64,000 bases of DNA, taken from positions 1,240,001 through 1,304,000 of the forward strand of contig NC_088873.1 in NCBI RefSeq assembly GCF_032884065.1, read 5' to 3'. Made by a program: the position numbers and the translations under genes. Under the pieces are notes generated by a model, which was not told where the DNA came from, did not search any database, and was given only the letters and a program-made list of their open reading frames with translations. The DNA is from Artemia franciscana. Lineage: Eukaryota; Arthropoda; Branchiopoda; Anostraca; Artemiidae. This document shows positions 36,545-49,530 of this stretch, one piece after another. Each line of letters opens with the position of its first letter. Position 1 is the stretch's first letter.

Positions 36545-36855
36545 AAAAAGGGTAAAGAATGCGGCATTGGACTTTACAGTCCCTACCGGCGGTGTTAATC
36601 TCCGTTTCTTGGCCCTTCAGCCAGGAAGTGTAATGGGGGGTTGGGGGACAACCACCCTGTGCTTTCGTACACCCTTCCTGTTTACCATCCCCAGATAACC
36701 CCAGATACCCATTTAGAGCCTGGTCGACTCTGGCTGAGCTTACAGAGTCACGCCACTGACCCCAAACCAAATAACTGGGTAGCCTACACTGTGATTCGAA
36801 CCCTCACCCTCTCGGACAAAGGATTCTAAATCCCGCGCACCAATCCACTCGGCTA
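36545..36855 (-). repeat. tRNA-Leu/Ser-derived SINE, near-complete copy
   Basis: Read on the minus strand from 36855, the head is ctagccgagtggattggtgc followed by gcgggatttagaatcc, and the B box ggttcgaatc lies near 36800. The body matches the 18680 copy: gtcagtggcgtgactctgta, ggctctaaatgggtatctgg, ggaagggtgtacgaaagcac and gcacttcc-like segments. The tagccgagtgg A box and the spacing to the B box indicate a tRNA with a long variable arm (Leu or Ser). It ends in ttctttaccctttttatg next to the foldback element. Confidence 0.9.
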
Positions 36856-36859
36856 GGAC

Positions 36860-37900
36860 CATAAAACATACAAAACCCTTGTACAGGGACAAAAGGCTTG
36901 AATAACCTTGAACTTATGATCTAGTGATTCAGATATACCGTATTTTGTTGAAACAAGATAAACCAGTTTTATTTCTGGTTTGTTTACTACGGAGAAAAAA
37001 CTATGAACACCGCTAGCTTCATTTTTCCAAATCACCCACACAATTCGAAGTTGTGAAACAAACCATTCTTCTTTTTCTTCCTCTTTTCATAGTTAGCAGA
37101 ACTAAAAGAACTGGACAATCAAAGAATTTTAATTTGTGAAAAGAAACCCGCTAGTTTTAACGTCATGGTAAATGCTAGGTCTAGGTTCTCCATTGTTAGG
37201 TTTGTTACAGTTAATTTATAAATTTAAAACGGTACATAATATTAATTAATTGAAACAGTAAGCAATATTTTAGCTGTAGGGGATGGTAATACTACCCTAG
37301 ATTAGGAGGGAAAATACTCTATTTAGTATATTCGTTAAAAAAGAATCACAAAGAAAATTAATATCCCCCACATACTTTAAACATGCACTTTTTGCATTTT
37401 CATTAAAAAAGTCCCTACCCCATCCCTAAATTTAAATGAATTATTCTTTTATTTTTAAATAGGAAGTCAAATAATTTATCAACTACAACTGAATGGTCAC
37501 TGTGATATTTAAATTTATGAATTGAGACATCCAGAGTTAACAAGAGGGATATGCAAGGTGACATAGAAACAGCAAGGGTCTAGCCCCCTCCCCCATCTAG
37601 AAAATGCATGATTAAGTAGAAATGCTCCGAGAGCATCTAGGATACTTTTTGATCGATTCAAAGGAAAGGCACACCTTATCAAGGCCATATCCAGTGGGGT
37701 GGAGGGATAGGAGGGTTTCACCATATGTGTAGGTATAGTCCAGTACAAATATTCTAACTTAATTGTGGAATTTTTAAATGCTATTTGAGATAGATATGTA
37801 CATGATACTAGTGCTAAAATCATACTTTGATTTTCCTTAACATTTAACAAAATTGCGAGCATTGAGACCATTGTGTCCTTAAATTTTTTGCTGCCTTTCA
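36860..37900. other. Intron DNA, nothing recognised
   Basis: No gene, exon or known repeat is seen between the SINE and the next foldback-family fragment. Reading frames are short and without motifs. Confidence 0.4.
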
Positions 37901-37909
37901 GCTATCAAA

Positions 37910-38090
37910 TAAAAAAAAAATTAGTTCTTTTAACAGAAAGTAAGGAGCGACATTAAAACTTAAAACGAACAGAAATTGCTTCGTATATGAAAGGGGCTGC
38001 TTCCACATCAACTTCCCGCTCTTTACGCTAAAGTTTGACTCTTTCTCTTAACTTTTCTTTTTAAGACAGTAAAAGACTCTTTTACTGAAA
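37910..38090. repeat. Half-palindrome fragment of the foldback family
   Basis: It carries agaaagtaaggagcgacatt, ttcgtatatgaaaggggctg and cccgctctttacgctaaagt. This is one half of the inner palindromic module, cut off before the return arm. It directly abuts the complete foldback element. Confidence 0.75.
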
Positions 38091-38094
38091 GACA

Positions 38095-41000
38095 ATTTAC
38101 TTTTCAAACAGTTCGTGGTAACGGACTGTAGTAAGGAGCGACCCGGCTCAATAGTAACCAAAACTCTAAAAAATGGAATTTTGATACCAATAGCTACATC
38201 AAAAGAATCGCATTTTAATGCTGATTCTAAATATATAAGTTTCATCAAATTTAGTCTCACCCATCAAAAGTTACGAGCCTGAGAAAATTTGCGTTATTTT
38301 AGAAAATATGGGGAAACACCCCCTAAAAGTCATAGAATCTTAGCGTATCACCATCAGATTCAGCGTATCAGAGAACCCTACTGTAGAAGTTTCAAGCTCC
38401 TATCTACAAAAATGTGGAATTTTGTATTTTTTGCCAGAAGGCAGATCACGGATGCATGTTTATTTGTTTGTTTGTTTGTTTGTTTCTTTTCCCAGAGGTG
38501 ATCTTATCGACCCAGTTGTCCTAGAATGTCGCGAGAGGACTCATTCTAACGGAAATGAAAAGTTCTAGTGCCCTTTTTAAGTGACAAAAAATTTGGAGGG
38601 CACCTAGCCCCCCTCCCACGCTAATTATTTTCCCAAAGTCAACGGATCAAAATTCTGAGATAGCCATTTTATTCAGCGTAGTCGAAAAACCTTATAACTA
38701 TGTCTTTGGGAACGACTTACTCCCCCACAGTCCCCGTGGGAGGGGCTACAAGTTACAAACTTTGACCAGTGCTTACATATAGTAATGGTTATTGGGAAGT
38801 GTACAGGCGTTTTCAGGAAGATTTTTTGGTTGGGGGGAGGGGTCGAGAAGAGGGGGATATGCTGGGGGAACTTTCCATCGAGGAATTTGTCATGAAGGAA
38901 GAAGATTTCCATGAAGGGAGCGCAGGATTTACTAGCATTATTTAAAAAAAAAACAATGAAAAAATAAATATGAAAAAGGTTTTTTTCAGCTGATAGTAAG
39001 GAGCAGCATTAAAACTTAAAACGAACTGAAATTATTACCCATATGAGGGGCTCACCTCCTCCTAATACCTCGCTCTTTACGCCAAAGTATTTTTAGTAAT
39101 GTCAACTATTTATCTACGGCTTTTGTGATTCGCGGGTCATTCTTAATGAACTGGGACAAAATTAAGATTTAGTGTAAAGAGAGAGGTACTGACGAGGAGG
39201 CGAACCCTCTCATATACGTAATAAAAACATGAGAATAAAAAGTTCTTTACGTAAGCTAATTTATAAGTTACGTATATCTTTTACTAATAAAAAGATTCGT
39301 AAAAAATTAAAAGTTCTAGTTGCCTTTTTAATTAACCAAAAAATTGGAGGGCAACTAGGCTTCCTCCCCCGCCCTTTTTTCTCAAAATCATTCGCTCAAA
39401 ATTATGAGAAAGCCATTTAGCCAAAAAAAAAAAAAAAAAAAAAAAATATGCAAATTTCGTTTTAATTATTCTTCTGCGGAGAGCCAAAATCAAAACATGC
39501 ATTGATTCAAAAACGTTCAGAAATTAAATTATAAAAAGAATTTTTTTCAACTGAAAGTAAGGAGCGACATTAAAAATTAAAACGAACATAAATTACTTCG
39601 TATATGAAAGGGGCTGCTTCCTCATCAATGCCCCGCTCTTTACGCTAAAGTTTGACTCTTTCTCTCAACTCTTCTTTAAAACAGTAAAAAAATGTTAGCG
39701 TAAACAGCGGGGCGTTGATGAGGAAGCAGCCCCTTTCATATACGAAGTAATTTCTGCTTCCTCATCAACGCCCCTCTCTTTACGCTAAAGTTTGACTCTT
39801 TCTCTCAATTCTTCTTTTTAAAACAGTAAAAAACTTTAGCGTAAAGAGCGGGGCGTTGATGAGGAAGCAGCCTCTTTCATATACGAAGTAATTTCTGGTC
39901 GTTTTAAGTTTTAATGTCGCTCCTTACTTTCAGTTAAAAAAACTTGTTTTTTTTATTTAATTTCTGAACGTTTTTGAATCAATGCATGTTTTGATTTTGG
40001 CTCTCCGCAGAGGAATAATTAAAACAAAATTTGCATTTTTTTTTTTGGCTAAATGGCTTTCTCATAATTTTGACCGAATGATTTTGAGAAAAAAAGAGCG
40101 GGGGAGGAAGCCTAGTTGCCCTCCGATTTTTTGGTTAATTAAAAAGGCAAATAGAATTTTTAATTTTTTACGAATATTTTTATTAGTAAAAGATTTACGT
40201 AACTTATAAATTAGCTTACGTAAAGAACTTTTGTATTCTCATATTTTTATTACACATATGAGGGGGTTCGCCCCCTTGTCAGATCCTCGCTCTTTACACT
40301 AAAGCTTAAATTTTGTCCCGATTCATTAAGAATGACCCCAGAATCACAAAAGCCGTAGAATAAATAGTTGAAATTACTAAAAATACTTTAGCGTAAAGAG
40401 CGAGGTATTAGGAGGAGGTGAGCCCCTCAAATGGGTAATAATTTCTGTTTGTTTTAAGTTTTAATGCTGCTCCTTACTTCCAGCTGATAGAACTTTTTCA
40501 TATTTATTTTTTCATTGTTTTTTTTTTTAAAATAATGCTAGTAAATCCTGCGCTCCCTTCATGGAGATTTTCTTCCCCCATGACAAATTATCGATGGAAA
40601 GTTCCCCCAGCATATCTCCCTCTTCTCAACCCCTCCCCCAACCAAAAAAATCCTCCTGAAAACGCCTGTACACTTCCCAATAACCATTACTATATGTAAG
40701 CACTGGTCAAAGTTTGTAACTTGTTGCCCCTCCCACGGGGACTGTGGGGGAGTAAGTCGTCCCCAAAGACATAGTTATAAGGTTTTTCGACTACGCTGAA
40801 TAAAATGGCTATCTCAGAATTTTGATCCGTTGACTTTGGTAAAATAATTAGCGTGGGAGGGGGCCTAGGTGCCCTCCAATTTTTTTGGTCACTTAAAAAG
40901 GGCAATAGAACTTTTCATTTCCGTTAGAATGAGCCCTCTTGCAACGTTCTAGGACAACTGGGTCGATACGATCACTCCTGGGAAAAAAAAACAACAAAAA

Positions 41001-41379
41001 AACAAATAAACACGCATCCGTGATCTGCCTTCTGGCAAAAAATGCAAAATTCCACATTTTGTAGATAGGAGCTTGAAACTTCTACAGTAGAGTTCTCTGA
41101 TACACTGAATCTGATGGAGTGATTTTCGTCAAGATTCTATGAATTCTAGGGGGCGTTTCCCCCTATTTTCTAAAATAACGCAAATTTTCTCAGACTCGTA
41201 ACTTTTGATGGGTAAGACTAAACTTGATGAAACTTATATATTTAAAATCAGCATTAAAATGCGATTCTTTCGATGTAGGTATTGGTATCAAAATTCCATT
41301 TTTTAGAGTTTTGGTTACTATTGAGCCGGGTCGCTCCTTACTACAGTTCGTTACCACGAACTGTTTGATAAAAGTAAAA
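38095..41379. mobile_element. Giant foldback (inverted-repeat) element, ~3.3 kb
   Basis: Two arms of about 1.63 kb face each other with the axis near 39736. The end caaacagttcgtggtaac at 38105 pairs with gttaccacgaactgtttg ending at 41367, and cagctg at 38987 pairs with cagctg at 40481-40486. These coordinate sums (79472 and 79473) are equal to within one base, so the arms have almost no net indels. Between these anchors the matching order is cgacccggctcaatagtaac, atcaaaagaatcgcatttta, ctccccc..agtccccgtggg, cacctcctcctaatacctcg and acgtaagctaatttataagt. The centre (39530-39960) holds nested smaller palindromes built on cgctctttacgctaaag. No protein is encoded. It lies within the 9.3-kb intron of the PAN/ZP gene. 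Confidence 0.88.
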
Positions 41380-41384
41380 CACGC

Positions 41385-41720
41385 ATCCGTGATCTGCCTT
41401 CTGGCAAAAAAAAATAATAATCAAAATTCCACATTTTTGTAGATAGGAGCTTGAAACTTCTACAATAGGGTTCTCTGATATGCTGAATCTGATGGTGTGA
41501 TTTTCTTCAAGATTCTATGACTTTTAGAGATTGTTTCCCACTATTTTTTAAAATAAGGCAAATTTTCTTTGGCTCGTAACTTTTAAAATATTTAAAAGCA
41601 GCATTAAAATACGATTCTTTTGATGTATCTATTGGTACCAAATTCCATTTTTTAGAGTTTTGGTTACTATCTAGCCGGGTCGCTCCTTACTACAGTTCGT
41701 TACCACAAACTGTTTGATAG
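41385..41720. repeat. Second truncated copy of the foldback right end
   Basis: Directly after the foldback element, the last ~330 bases of its right arm recur: cgcatccgtgatctgccttc, aggagcttgaaacttctaca, tcgctccttactacagttcg, ending accacaaactgtttgatag. The two copies are direct repeats differing by scattered substitutions and small deletions. Confidence 0.8.
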
Positions 41721-42985
<1,265 letters not shown>

Positions 42986-43261
42986 CATAAAAAATAAATA
43001 GATAAAATAACTTCCAAGAAGCCAAAGAAAAACAATTTTTTTGAACAAACCGAATGAGTGGTACCTTCGATATACCTATTCACCATATACCAATACCTAT
43101 TCCTATCCTTTCTTCGCTTTCAAGTAATTTTTTTCCACCTTAAATTAGCTAAGATTTTTTTTTTTTTTCTATTATAAAAAAACAGAGAACGGTGTGTTGG
43201 TCAACGATGATTATTCTCACTAGCACACTGAATAGAATAACACACAGAGATTCAAAAATAC

Positions 43262-43460
43262 CTCGAAAACCGCATCAACCGTCTTCAATATTCTTCCCTC
43301 CTTTTTGACAAAATCGCAAAGCTTAACATTGTCATCAACACAATTGGACTCCATGTAGAAACTGCCATTGGAGGTGGAAAAGCCTCCACGAAACGTAACT
43401 GAATGACGATCATTATCGCTTAACAAGCAGGATTCAGTAGATGCCTCCCATGTCGCTGAC
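43262..43460 (-). CDS. PAN/ZP protein, exon completing PAN module 1 and starting PAN module 2
   Basis: The exon is 199 bases: one base completing the split Arg codon, then 66 codons, ending in phase 0 at a GT donor at 43261-43260. The acceptor is a CAG at 43463-43461. The product begins SATWEASTESCLLSDNDRHS and ends KTVDAVFE. The ESCLLSD..R motif is typical of the end of arthropod PAN modules that precede a ZP module. The cysteine pair in NCVDDNVKLCDF starts the second PAN. No in-frame stop occurs in the exon. A 466-bp (TA)n tract lies about 280 bp downstream in the next intron, which is 9.3 kb and also contains the giant foldback element. Confidence 0.87.
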
Positions 43461-44039
43461 CTGAGAAGTTTAAACACCCTTAGAATAAATAGGTTTGAAT
43501 ATATTCCGTAGACCCAAACTAACCTAATTATTTTTTAGGTCGGGCTCAGCTTTATAGCTTTCTGTTTAATTATATGAAATATGCATTAAAAGATAACGAT
43601 GAGTTTTACATGCTCACTTCCAACCTTTTATCGGTGGGGGGTGAAAGCCCCATAATTGACGTTTGAGTGTCTCTTGTCGCAAACCCCTTTAAAGTTGATA
43701 ACTATGACAAAACCAAATGTAACAAGAGTATTCCTAAAACATCTGCGCCTACATTTGGATAGACCTCTTTTCAAACAGATATTGACTGGCTTAAAAAACG
43801 TAAGGAAAGAAAACAAAATCTCAAAAAGAAAAAAAAACACCTTGAAAGAATTTTAAATCTCTTAAAGCATTGTGTAACATCCCTCGTGTGTTTCCTCCTC
43901 AGTTACAAGCAGGGATTCCCCAGAAGTATTGAAGAAACAAGTTACGTGTGAATGCATCATCCTTAACACTGGTAAACATTCCCCATTACGAGAGAAGTAA
44001 AGAAATCATGAACAAAAATGTCTGGAAGAAAATGTTTTT

Positions 44040-45657
44040 AACAAGAGCTAAGAGCTCATATGACACTTGTGACGAGGTCGAAAGAGGCAAGAGCCAAGAG
44101 TTTATATGGTATGAGCTCTAGCAAAATTCTAAGAATCAATAGATTGCTTTAAAAGGAAAATCAGAGGCTTAATGCCGGTCAGGATTTAAAATACGAGCTC
44201 TGAGTCACGAAGCTCTTCTGAATATCAAAATTCATTAAGATCCGATCACCCATTCGTAAGTTAAAATACCTCAATTTTTCCTCTTCCTTCAGCCCCCCAG
44301 ATGGTCGAATCGGGGAAAACGACTTCATCAAGTCAATTTGTGCAGCTCTCTGACACGCCTACCAATTTTCATCGTCCTAGCAGGTCCAGAAGCACCAAAC
44401 TCGCCAAAGCACTGAACCCCACCACCTGACTCCACCAAAGAGAGCGGATCCAGTCCGGTTACGTCAATCACGTATCTATGACTCCAGCTCCCAGCTTCCC
44501 CCTCCAACTCCCCCAATGTCAAAAGATCTGGTCGGGATTTGAAATAAGAGCTCTGAGACATGAGTTCCTTCTAAATATCAAATTTCATTAAGATCCAGTC
44601 ACCCGTTCTGAAGTTAAAAATACCTCAATTTTTCTGATTTTTCCAAATTAACAACCCCCAGCTCCCTCAAAGAGAACGGATCCGTACCAATTATGTCAAT
44701 CTCGTATCTATAACTTGTGCTTATTCTTCCCATCAAGTTTCATCCCGATCTCTCCACTCTAAGCGTTTTCCAAGATTTCTGTTTTCCCCCTCCAACCCTC
44801 TATATCTCCGGATCCAGTTTCATTAAGATCCGATCACTCATTCGTAAAATATCTCGAGTTTCACGTTTTCCAAGAATTTCAGTTTCCCCTTCCAACTCCG
44901 TTCAATGTCACCGGATCTGGTCGATATTTAAAATGATACTTCTAAACACAAGATCCTTCTAGATATCAAATTTTATTAAGATCTGATCACCCGTTCGTAA
45001 GTTACAAATACCTCATTTTTCTAATTTTTCCGAATTACTCCCCCTCCCCAACTCCACCAAAGAGAGCGGATCCGGTCCGGTTATGTCAGTCACCTATCTT
45101 GGACTTGTGCTCATTCTTTCCACCAAGTTTCATCCTGATCTCTCCGCTTTAAGCGTTTCCCAAGATTTCTGCCCCCCCCCCCCTAATGATACCAGATCCG
45201 GTCGGGATTTAAAATAAGAGATCTGAGTTTCGATGTCCTTCTAAATATGAAATTTCATTAAGATACGATCACTCTTTCGTAAGTCAAAAATACCTCATTT
45301 TTCTATTTTTTAGAATTAACCCTCCCCCCAGCTCCCCCAAAGAGAGCAGATCCGTTCCAGTTATGTCAATCCCGTATCTAGGACTTATGCTTATTTTCCC
45401 CACCAAGTTTCATCCCGATCCATCCATTCTAAGCGTTTTCCAAGATTTTAGGTTCCCCTTGACCGGATCCGGTCGAAATTTATAATAAGAGCTCTGAGAC
45501 ACGATATCCTTTTAAAAATCAAATTTTATTAAGACCTGATCACTCTTTCGTAAGTTAAAAATACCTCATTTTTTTAATTTTTCAGAATTTACCCTCCTCC
45601 CCCAAAGAGAGCGGATCCGTTCCGGTTATTTCAATCACGCATCTAGGACTTATGATT
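44040..45657 (+). mobile_element. Helentron/DINE-like element, left part
   Basis: It starts acaagagctaagagctcata and contains a tandem core. Units of about 265 to 290 bases carry gagagcggatccggtccggt, caagtttcatcccgatc, taagcgttttccaagattt, gatctggtcgggattt, ataagagctctgagacac and tcattaagatccgatcac. Unit starts lie near 44442, 44665, 45064, 45344 and 45606. The element breaks off at 45657 where a hAT element is inserted, and continues at 51715. Tandem core repeats plus the hairpin end seen at 52720 resemble Helitron-like non-autonomous elements (DINE-1/HINE). That class assignment is inference. Confidence 0.7.
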
Positions 45658-45899
45658 ATTTTTACCAGTGCTGCAACAAGTACTCCAAATTTTTACTTAA
45701 GTATCAAGTATTAAGTACTCATTATTTTTTTTACTTAAATATCAAGTAATAAGTACTTTCCAAATTCTTACTTAAGTATCAAATATCAAGTACTTGCCAA
45801 AATTGTACTTAAGTAATACTTCAAGTACTACTTCAAGTATTTATTCTATGTATATGGCTTCTTAGCCCCTTCCCTTGCCTATAAAATGTCCCCTGTCAT

Positions 45900-47010
45900 T
45901 CCTCTCTTGGAAACCTTAATCAAGAACCAGAATTTCTGTTTTATTGTTTTTAACGTTTCCCTTATTCGGCTGGTACACACCCAATGAAGTCCAAGAAAAT
46001 AATCTTAACCAATTTTCAACACAACGGCTTGAAAGGGAAAAAAGTGTAGTCAAAAAACCCTTGATTGGATTAGACATATCACATGACAGGATTAACACAG
46101 TGTATGTAGAGTTGAACTTCTGGCGATTAGCATTCAATCAAATGTGGCACGTTTAAAAAATACAAGGTTATTCTGAAACAAGTGGGAATGATGGAAAAAA
46201 TATTGAAAGTATTGTTTTCCATTGTTTGGCTGGTACATACCCAACGAAGTCCAAAAAATAATCTGAACCAAGTTTCAACACAACAGCTTGAAAGGGAAAG
46301 ACTTTCAAAACAATTAAGTGTAGTCAAAAAACTCTTGATTGGATTAGACATATCACATGACAGGATTAACACAGTGTACGTAGAGTTGAACTTCTGGCGA
46401 TTAGCATTCAATCAAATCTGGCACGTTTAAAAAATACAGGGTTATTCTGAAACATGTGGGAATGATGGAAAAAATATTGAAAGTATTGTTTTCCATTGTT
46501 TGGCTGGTACATACCCAACGAAGTCCAAAAAATAATCTGAACCAATTTTCAACACAACAGCTTGAAAGGAAAAGGCTTTCAAAACAATTAAGTGCAGTAA
46601 AAAAACTCTTGATTGGATTAGACAGATCACATGACAGGATTAACACAGTGCACGTAGAGTTGAACTTCTGGTGATTAGTGTTCAGTCAAATCTGACACAA
46701 TTTTGAAAAAATACACGGTTATTCTGAAATATTGAAAAAAATTTTTTCCCTTGTTTGGCTGGTAGACACCCAACAAAGTCCAAAAAATAATCTGAACCAA
46801 TTTTGAACACAACGGCTTGAAAGAAAAAGACTATCAAAGCAATTAAGTGCAGTCAAAAAACTTCTGATTGCATCAGACAGATCACATGACAGGATTAATA
46901 CAGTGCACATAGAGTTGAACTTCTGGCGATTAGTTTTCAGTCAAATCTGGCATGTTTGAAAAAATACAGGGTTATTCTGAAACATGTCGGAATGGTGGAA
47001 AAAAATATTG
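45900..47010. repeat. Four tandem repeats of ~255-275 bp
   Basis: The marker ggctggtacacacccaa and variants start at about 45968, 46228, 46502 and 46757, spacings of 260, 274 and 255. Each unit also holds tcaacacaacggcttgaaag, gacatatcacatgacaggat and gagttgaacttctggcgatt. Open frames arise on both strands (for example LDISHDRINTVYVELNFWRL) but do not resemble a known protein. Confidence 0.85.
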
Positions 47011-47439
47011 AAAATAGAAAAATAAACTTTGGATTGGCTTTAAAACAGATAAAAGGTAATAAAGTAGTTCATTCTCTGATTCAATAAATAAAAACCTTAG
47101 CAACAAAAACAAACTCAAATTTAAAAGTAAGGAGCCAAGTGAGTCAGTTGCAGACTTTTTTAACAAGAGAAATTAAAGCTCAATAATCAAAAATCAATTG
47201 ATGGCATGTCTTGCCCTCGGCACCTTTACAAGGAAACTGCCTCAAGTTTTCAAGTTAAATTTCAGACACGCTATGAAAATGTATGGCATCTATATCCTTT
47301 GGCTGGTTTTCACTCAAGCAAGCCGCATGGTGTGTAGTCAATTCAGATGGTCAGTAAAACTCCCTACAAACATATATTATAAAATCACAAGCCTGCAGCA
47401 AGTCCGCTGATCCAGACGCATTCCATACAGCTGGTCAAA

Positions 47440-48330
47440 CTGCAGAATGAATGAATGAATCAATGAATGCACTTTTTTATCCGTAAAAGTATAAAAAAAC
47501 ACAAAGTACAGAGTATTATAAATAAACTAAAACAATGAACAGCAAGAAAAAAATTCAGACTAACAAAAGACAACATGGACTAATTAACCAGTATTAATAT
47601 GGAAAAAGGCTGCAGAGGGTTGTAAACGTGAATAAAGTAGATAGTCTTTTTCCATAAATCATCACCGGAAGACCGAATCCAAGAAGGCATATCTATTAAA
47701 CCAAATCGAGCAATTATTTTTCTGTTTTGGTGCCATCTAGGAAGCTGGAGGAGGATTTTGCAATATCTGAAATAAGCCGCATGTACAGTATGGGGATTTT
47801 TCTTACAAAACAGATGAGCCATGCCTGATAAAAACAAAAGCACAGGGGCGCAATAAGCGTTATCAGTCATGCACAAACCGTTGCGGTTGTAACGGCTTTT
47901 GTTTTGGGGTATTTTTCTGTAAGCGACGTGTAGGTTTTTCATGGCTTGATTCGCTAGGGATGAAAAGGTAGTGGAAAGTGTTGGACCAAAACACAGACCA
48001 AGCCAACTAACTAAAGAAGAACATGGCAGAATTGCAGTCCCAGCAACAAATGGAGCAACCGTCCAAGGGCTATTAAAACAAATAAACTTGCATTTAGACG
48101 CATTAATTGACAGTCCAATCTTAGATAGCTTATTGGTTAATATAGTAAAATTGGAAAGCAATCCACAGCAAGTCTGGGCAACAAAAGAACGTCGTCTGCA
48201 TATGCAACAGAAGACAAACCAATATTACCATAAGAAACAGAACTTTTAAGGGGATGCAGGTACGATGCAAGCACACATTTAAATATACTAGAAGACAATA
48301 CGGCAGAAGTTGCAACCTATCTATTTCTAG
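47440..48330 (-). pseudogene. Non-LTR retrotransposon family B, RT end and C-terminal region
   Basis: The minus strand from about 48310 to 47580 gives the YADDVLLLPRLAVDCFPIL motif (YADD intact near 48196-48207) and, after a frame change near 48160, MLSNFTILTNKLSKIGLSIN and CKFICFNSPWTVAP. Downstream are APVLLFLSGMAHLF, YCKILLQLPRWHQNRK, LIDMPSWIRSSGDDLWKKTI and a stop at 47580. After it comes an A/T-rich 3' UTR and a tail read on the plus strand as gaatgaatgaatgaatcaat (47445-47466), i.e. (CATT)n on the element's own strand. It is 5' truncated and shares about 400 bp with the copy at 1-450. It lies inside the Tol2-like element. Confidence 0.87.
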
Positions 48331-48403
48331 CAGCAGTTTTCATACCATGAAGTGGTAAAAACCATGAGACTAAGTTGAAAATCTTCTGAGAAAAAAGGAA
48401 TAA

Positions 48404-49530
48404 AACAAGAGCTAAGAGCTCATATGGCACTTGTGACCAGGTCAGAAGAGCCAAGAGCTCATATGGTATGAGCTCTAGCAAAATTATAAGAATCAATAGA
48501 TCAATTTAAAAGAAAAATCAGAGGCTTAATGTTGGTCGGCATTTAAAATAAGAGCTCTGAGACACAAGGTCCTTTTAAATATCAAAATTCATGAAGAACC
48601 AATCACCCACTCACAAGTTAAAAATACCTCATTTTTCTAATTTTTCCTCTCCCTTCAGTCCCCTCCCAGATGGCTGAATTGGGGAAATCAACTTTATCAA
48701 GTTAATTTGTGCAGGTCCCTGACACGCCTACCAATTTTCATTGTCCAAGCACGTCCAGAAGTACCAAACTCCCCAATGCACTGGACCCCCCTAACTACCC
48801 CAAAGAGAGTGGATCCAGTCCCGTTTCGTCAATCACGTATCTACGACATTTGCTTATTCTACCCACCAAGTTTCATCCCAATCTCTCCACTCTAAACGTT
48901 TCCAAGATTTCCGGTTTCCCCCTCCAACTCTTACCCAATGTCACCAGAACTGGTCGGGGTTTAAAATAAGAGATCTGAGATATGAGTTCCTTCTTAATAT
49001 GAAATTCAAAATACCTCACGAATGGTCATACGCTCTTAAGTTAAAAATACCTCATTTTTTCTAATTTTTCAGAATTAACCCTCCCCCCAACTTCCCAAAA
49101 GAGAGTGAATTCGTTCTGTTTATGTCAATCACGTATCTAGGACTTGTGCTTATTTTTCCCACTAAGTTTCATCCCGATCCCTTCACTTTAAGCATTTTCC
49201 AAGATTTTAGGTTTCCCCTCCAATGTCACCTGATCCGGTCGGAATTTAATGTAAGAGCTCTGAGACATGATATCTTCCTAAATATCAAATATAATTAAGA
49301 TCCGATCTAATTTTTTCCTAATTAACCGTCCTCCCACTCCCCCCCCAGATGGTCAAATCAGGGAAACAACTATTTCAAATTTAATCTGGTCTGGTCCCTG
49401 ATACGCCTGCCAAATTTCATCGTCCTAGCTTATCTGGAAGTGCCTAAACTAGCAAGACCAGGACTGACAGACCAACAGACCTACAGAATTTGTGATCACT
49501 GTATGTCACTTGGTAAATACCAAGTGCCAT
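48404..49530 (+). mobile_element. Helentron/DINE-like element, second copy, complete ends
   Basis: It starts aacaagagctaagagctcat, has the same tandem core as 44040-45657 (unit starts near 48800 and 49105), then gatacgcctgccaaatttca and tcgtcctagcttatctggaa. A short (ACAG)-type run follows, and it finishes with the hairpin acttggtaaataccaagt at about 49509-49526. The 5' and 3' boundaries match those of the first copy. It is nested inside the hAT element that itself split the first copy. Confidence 0.75.

Noticed and set aside
45900..47010. Tandem repeats as a CRISPR array
   Set aside because: Units are about 260 bp without unique spacers, in a eukaryotic transposon.
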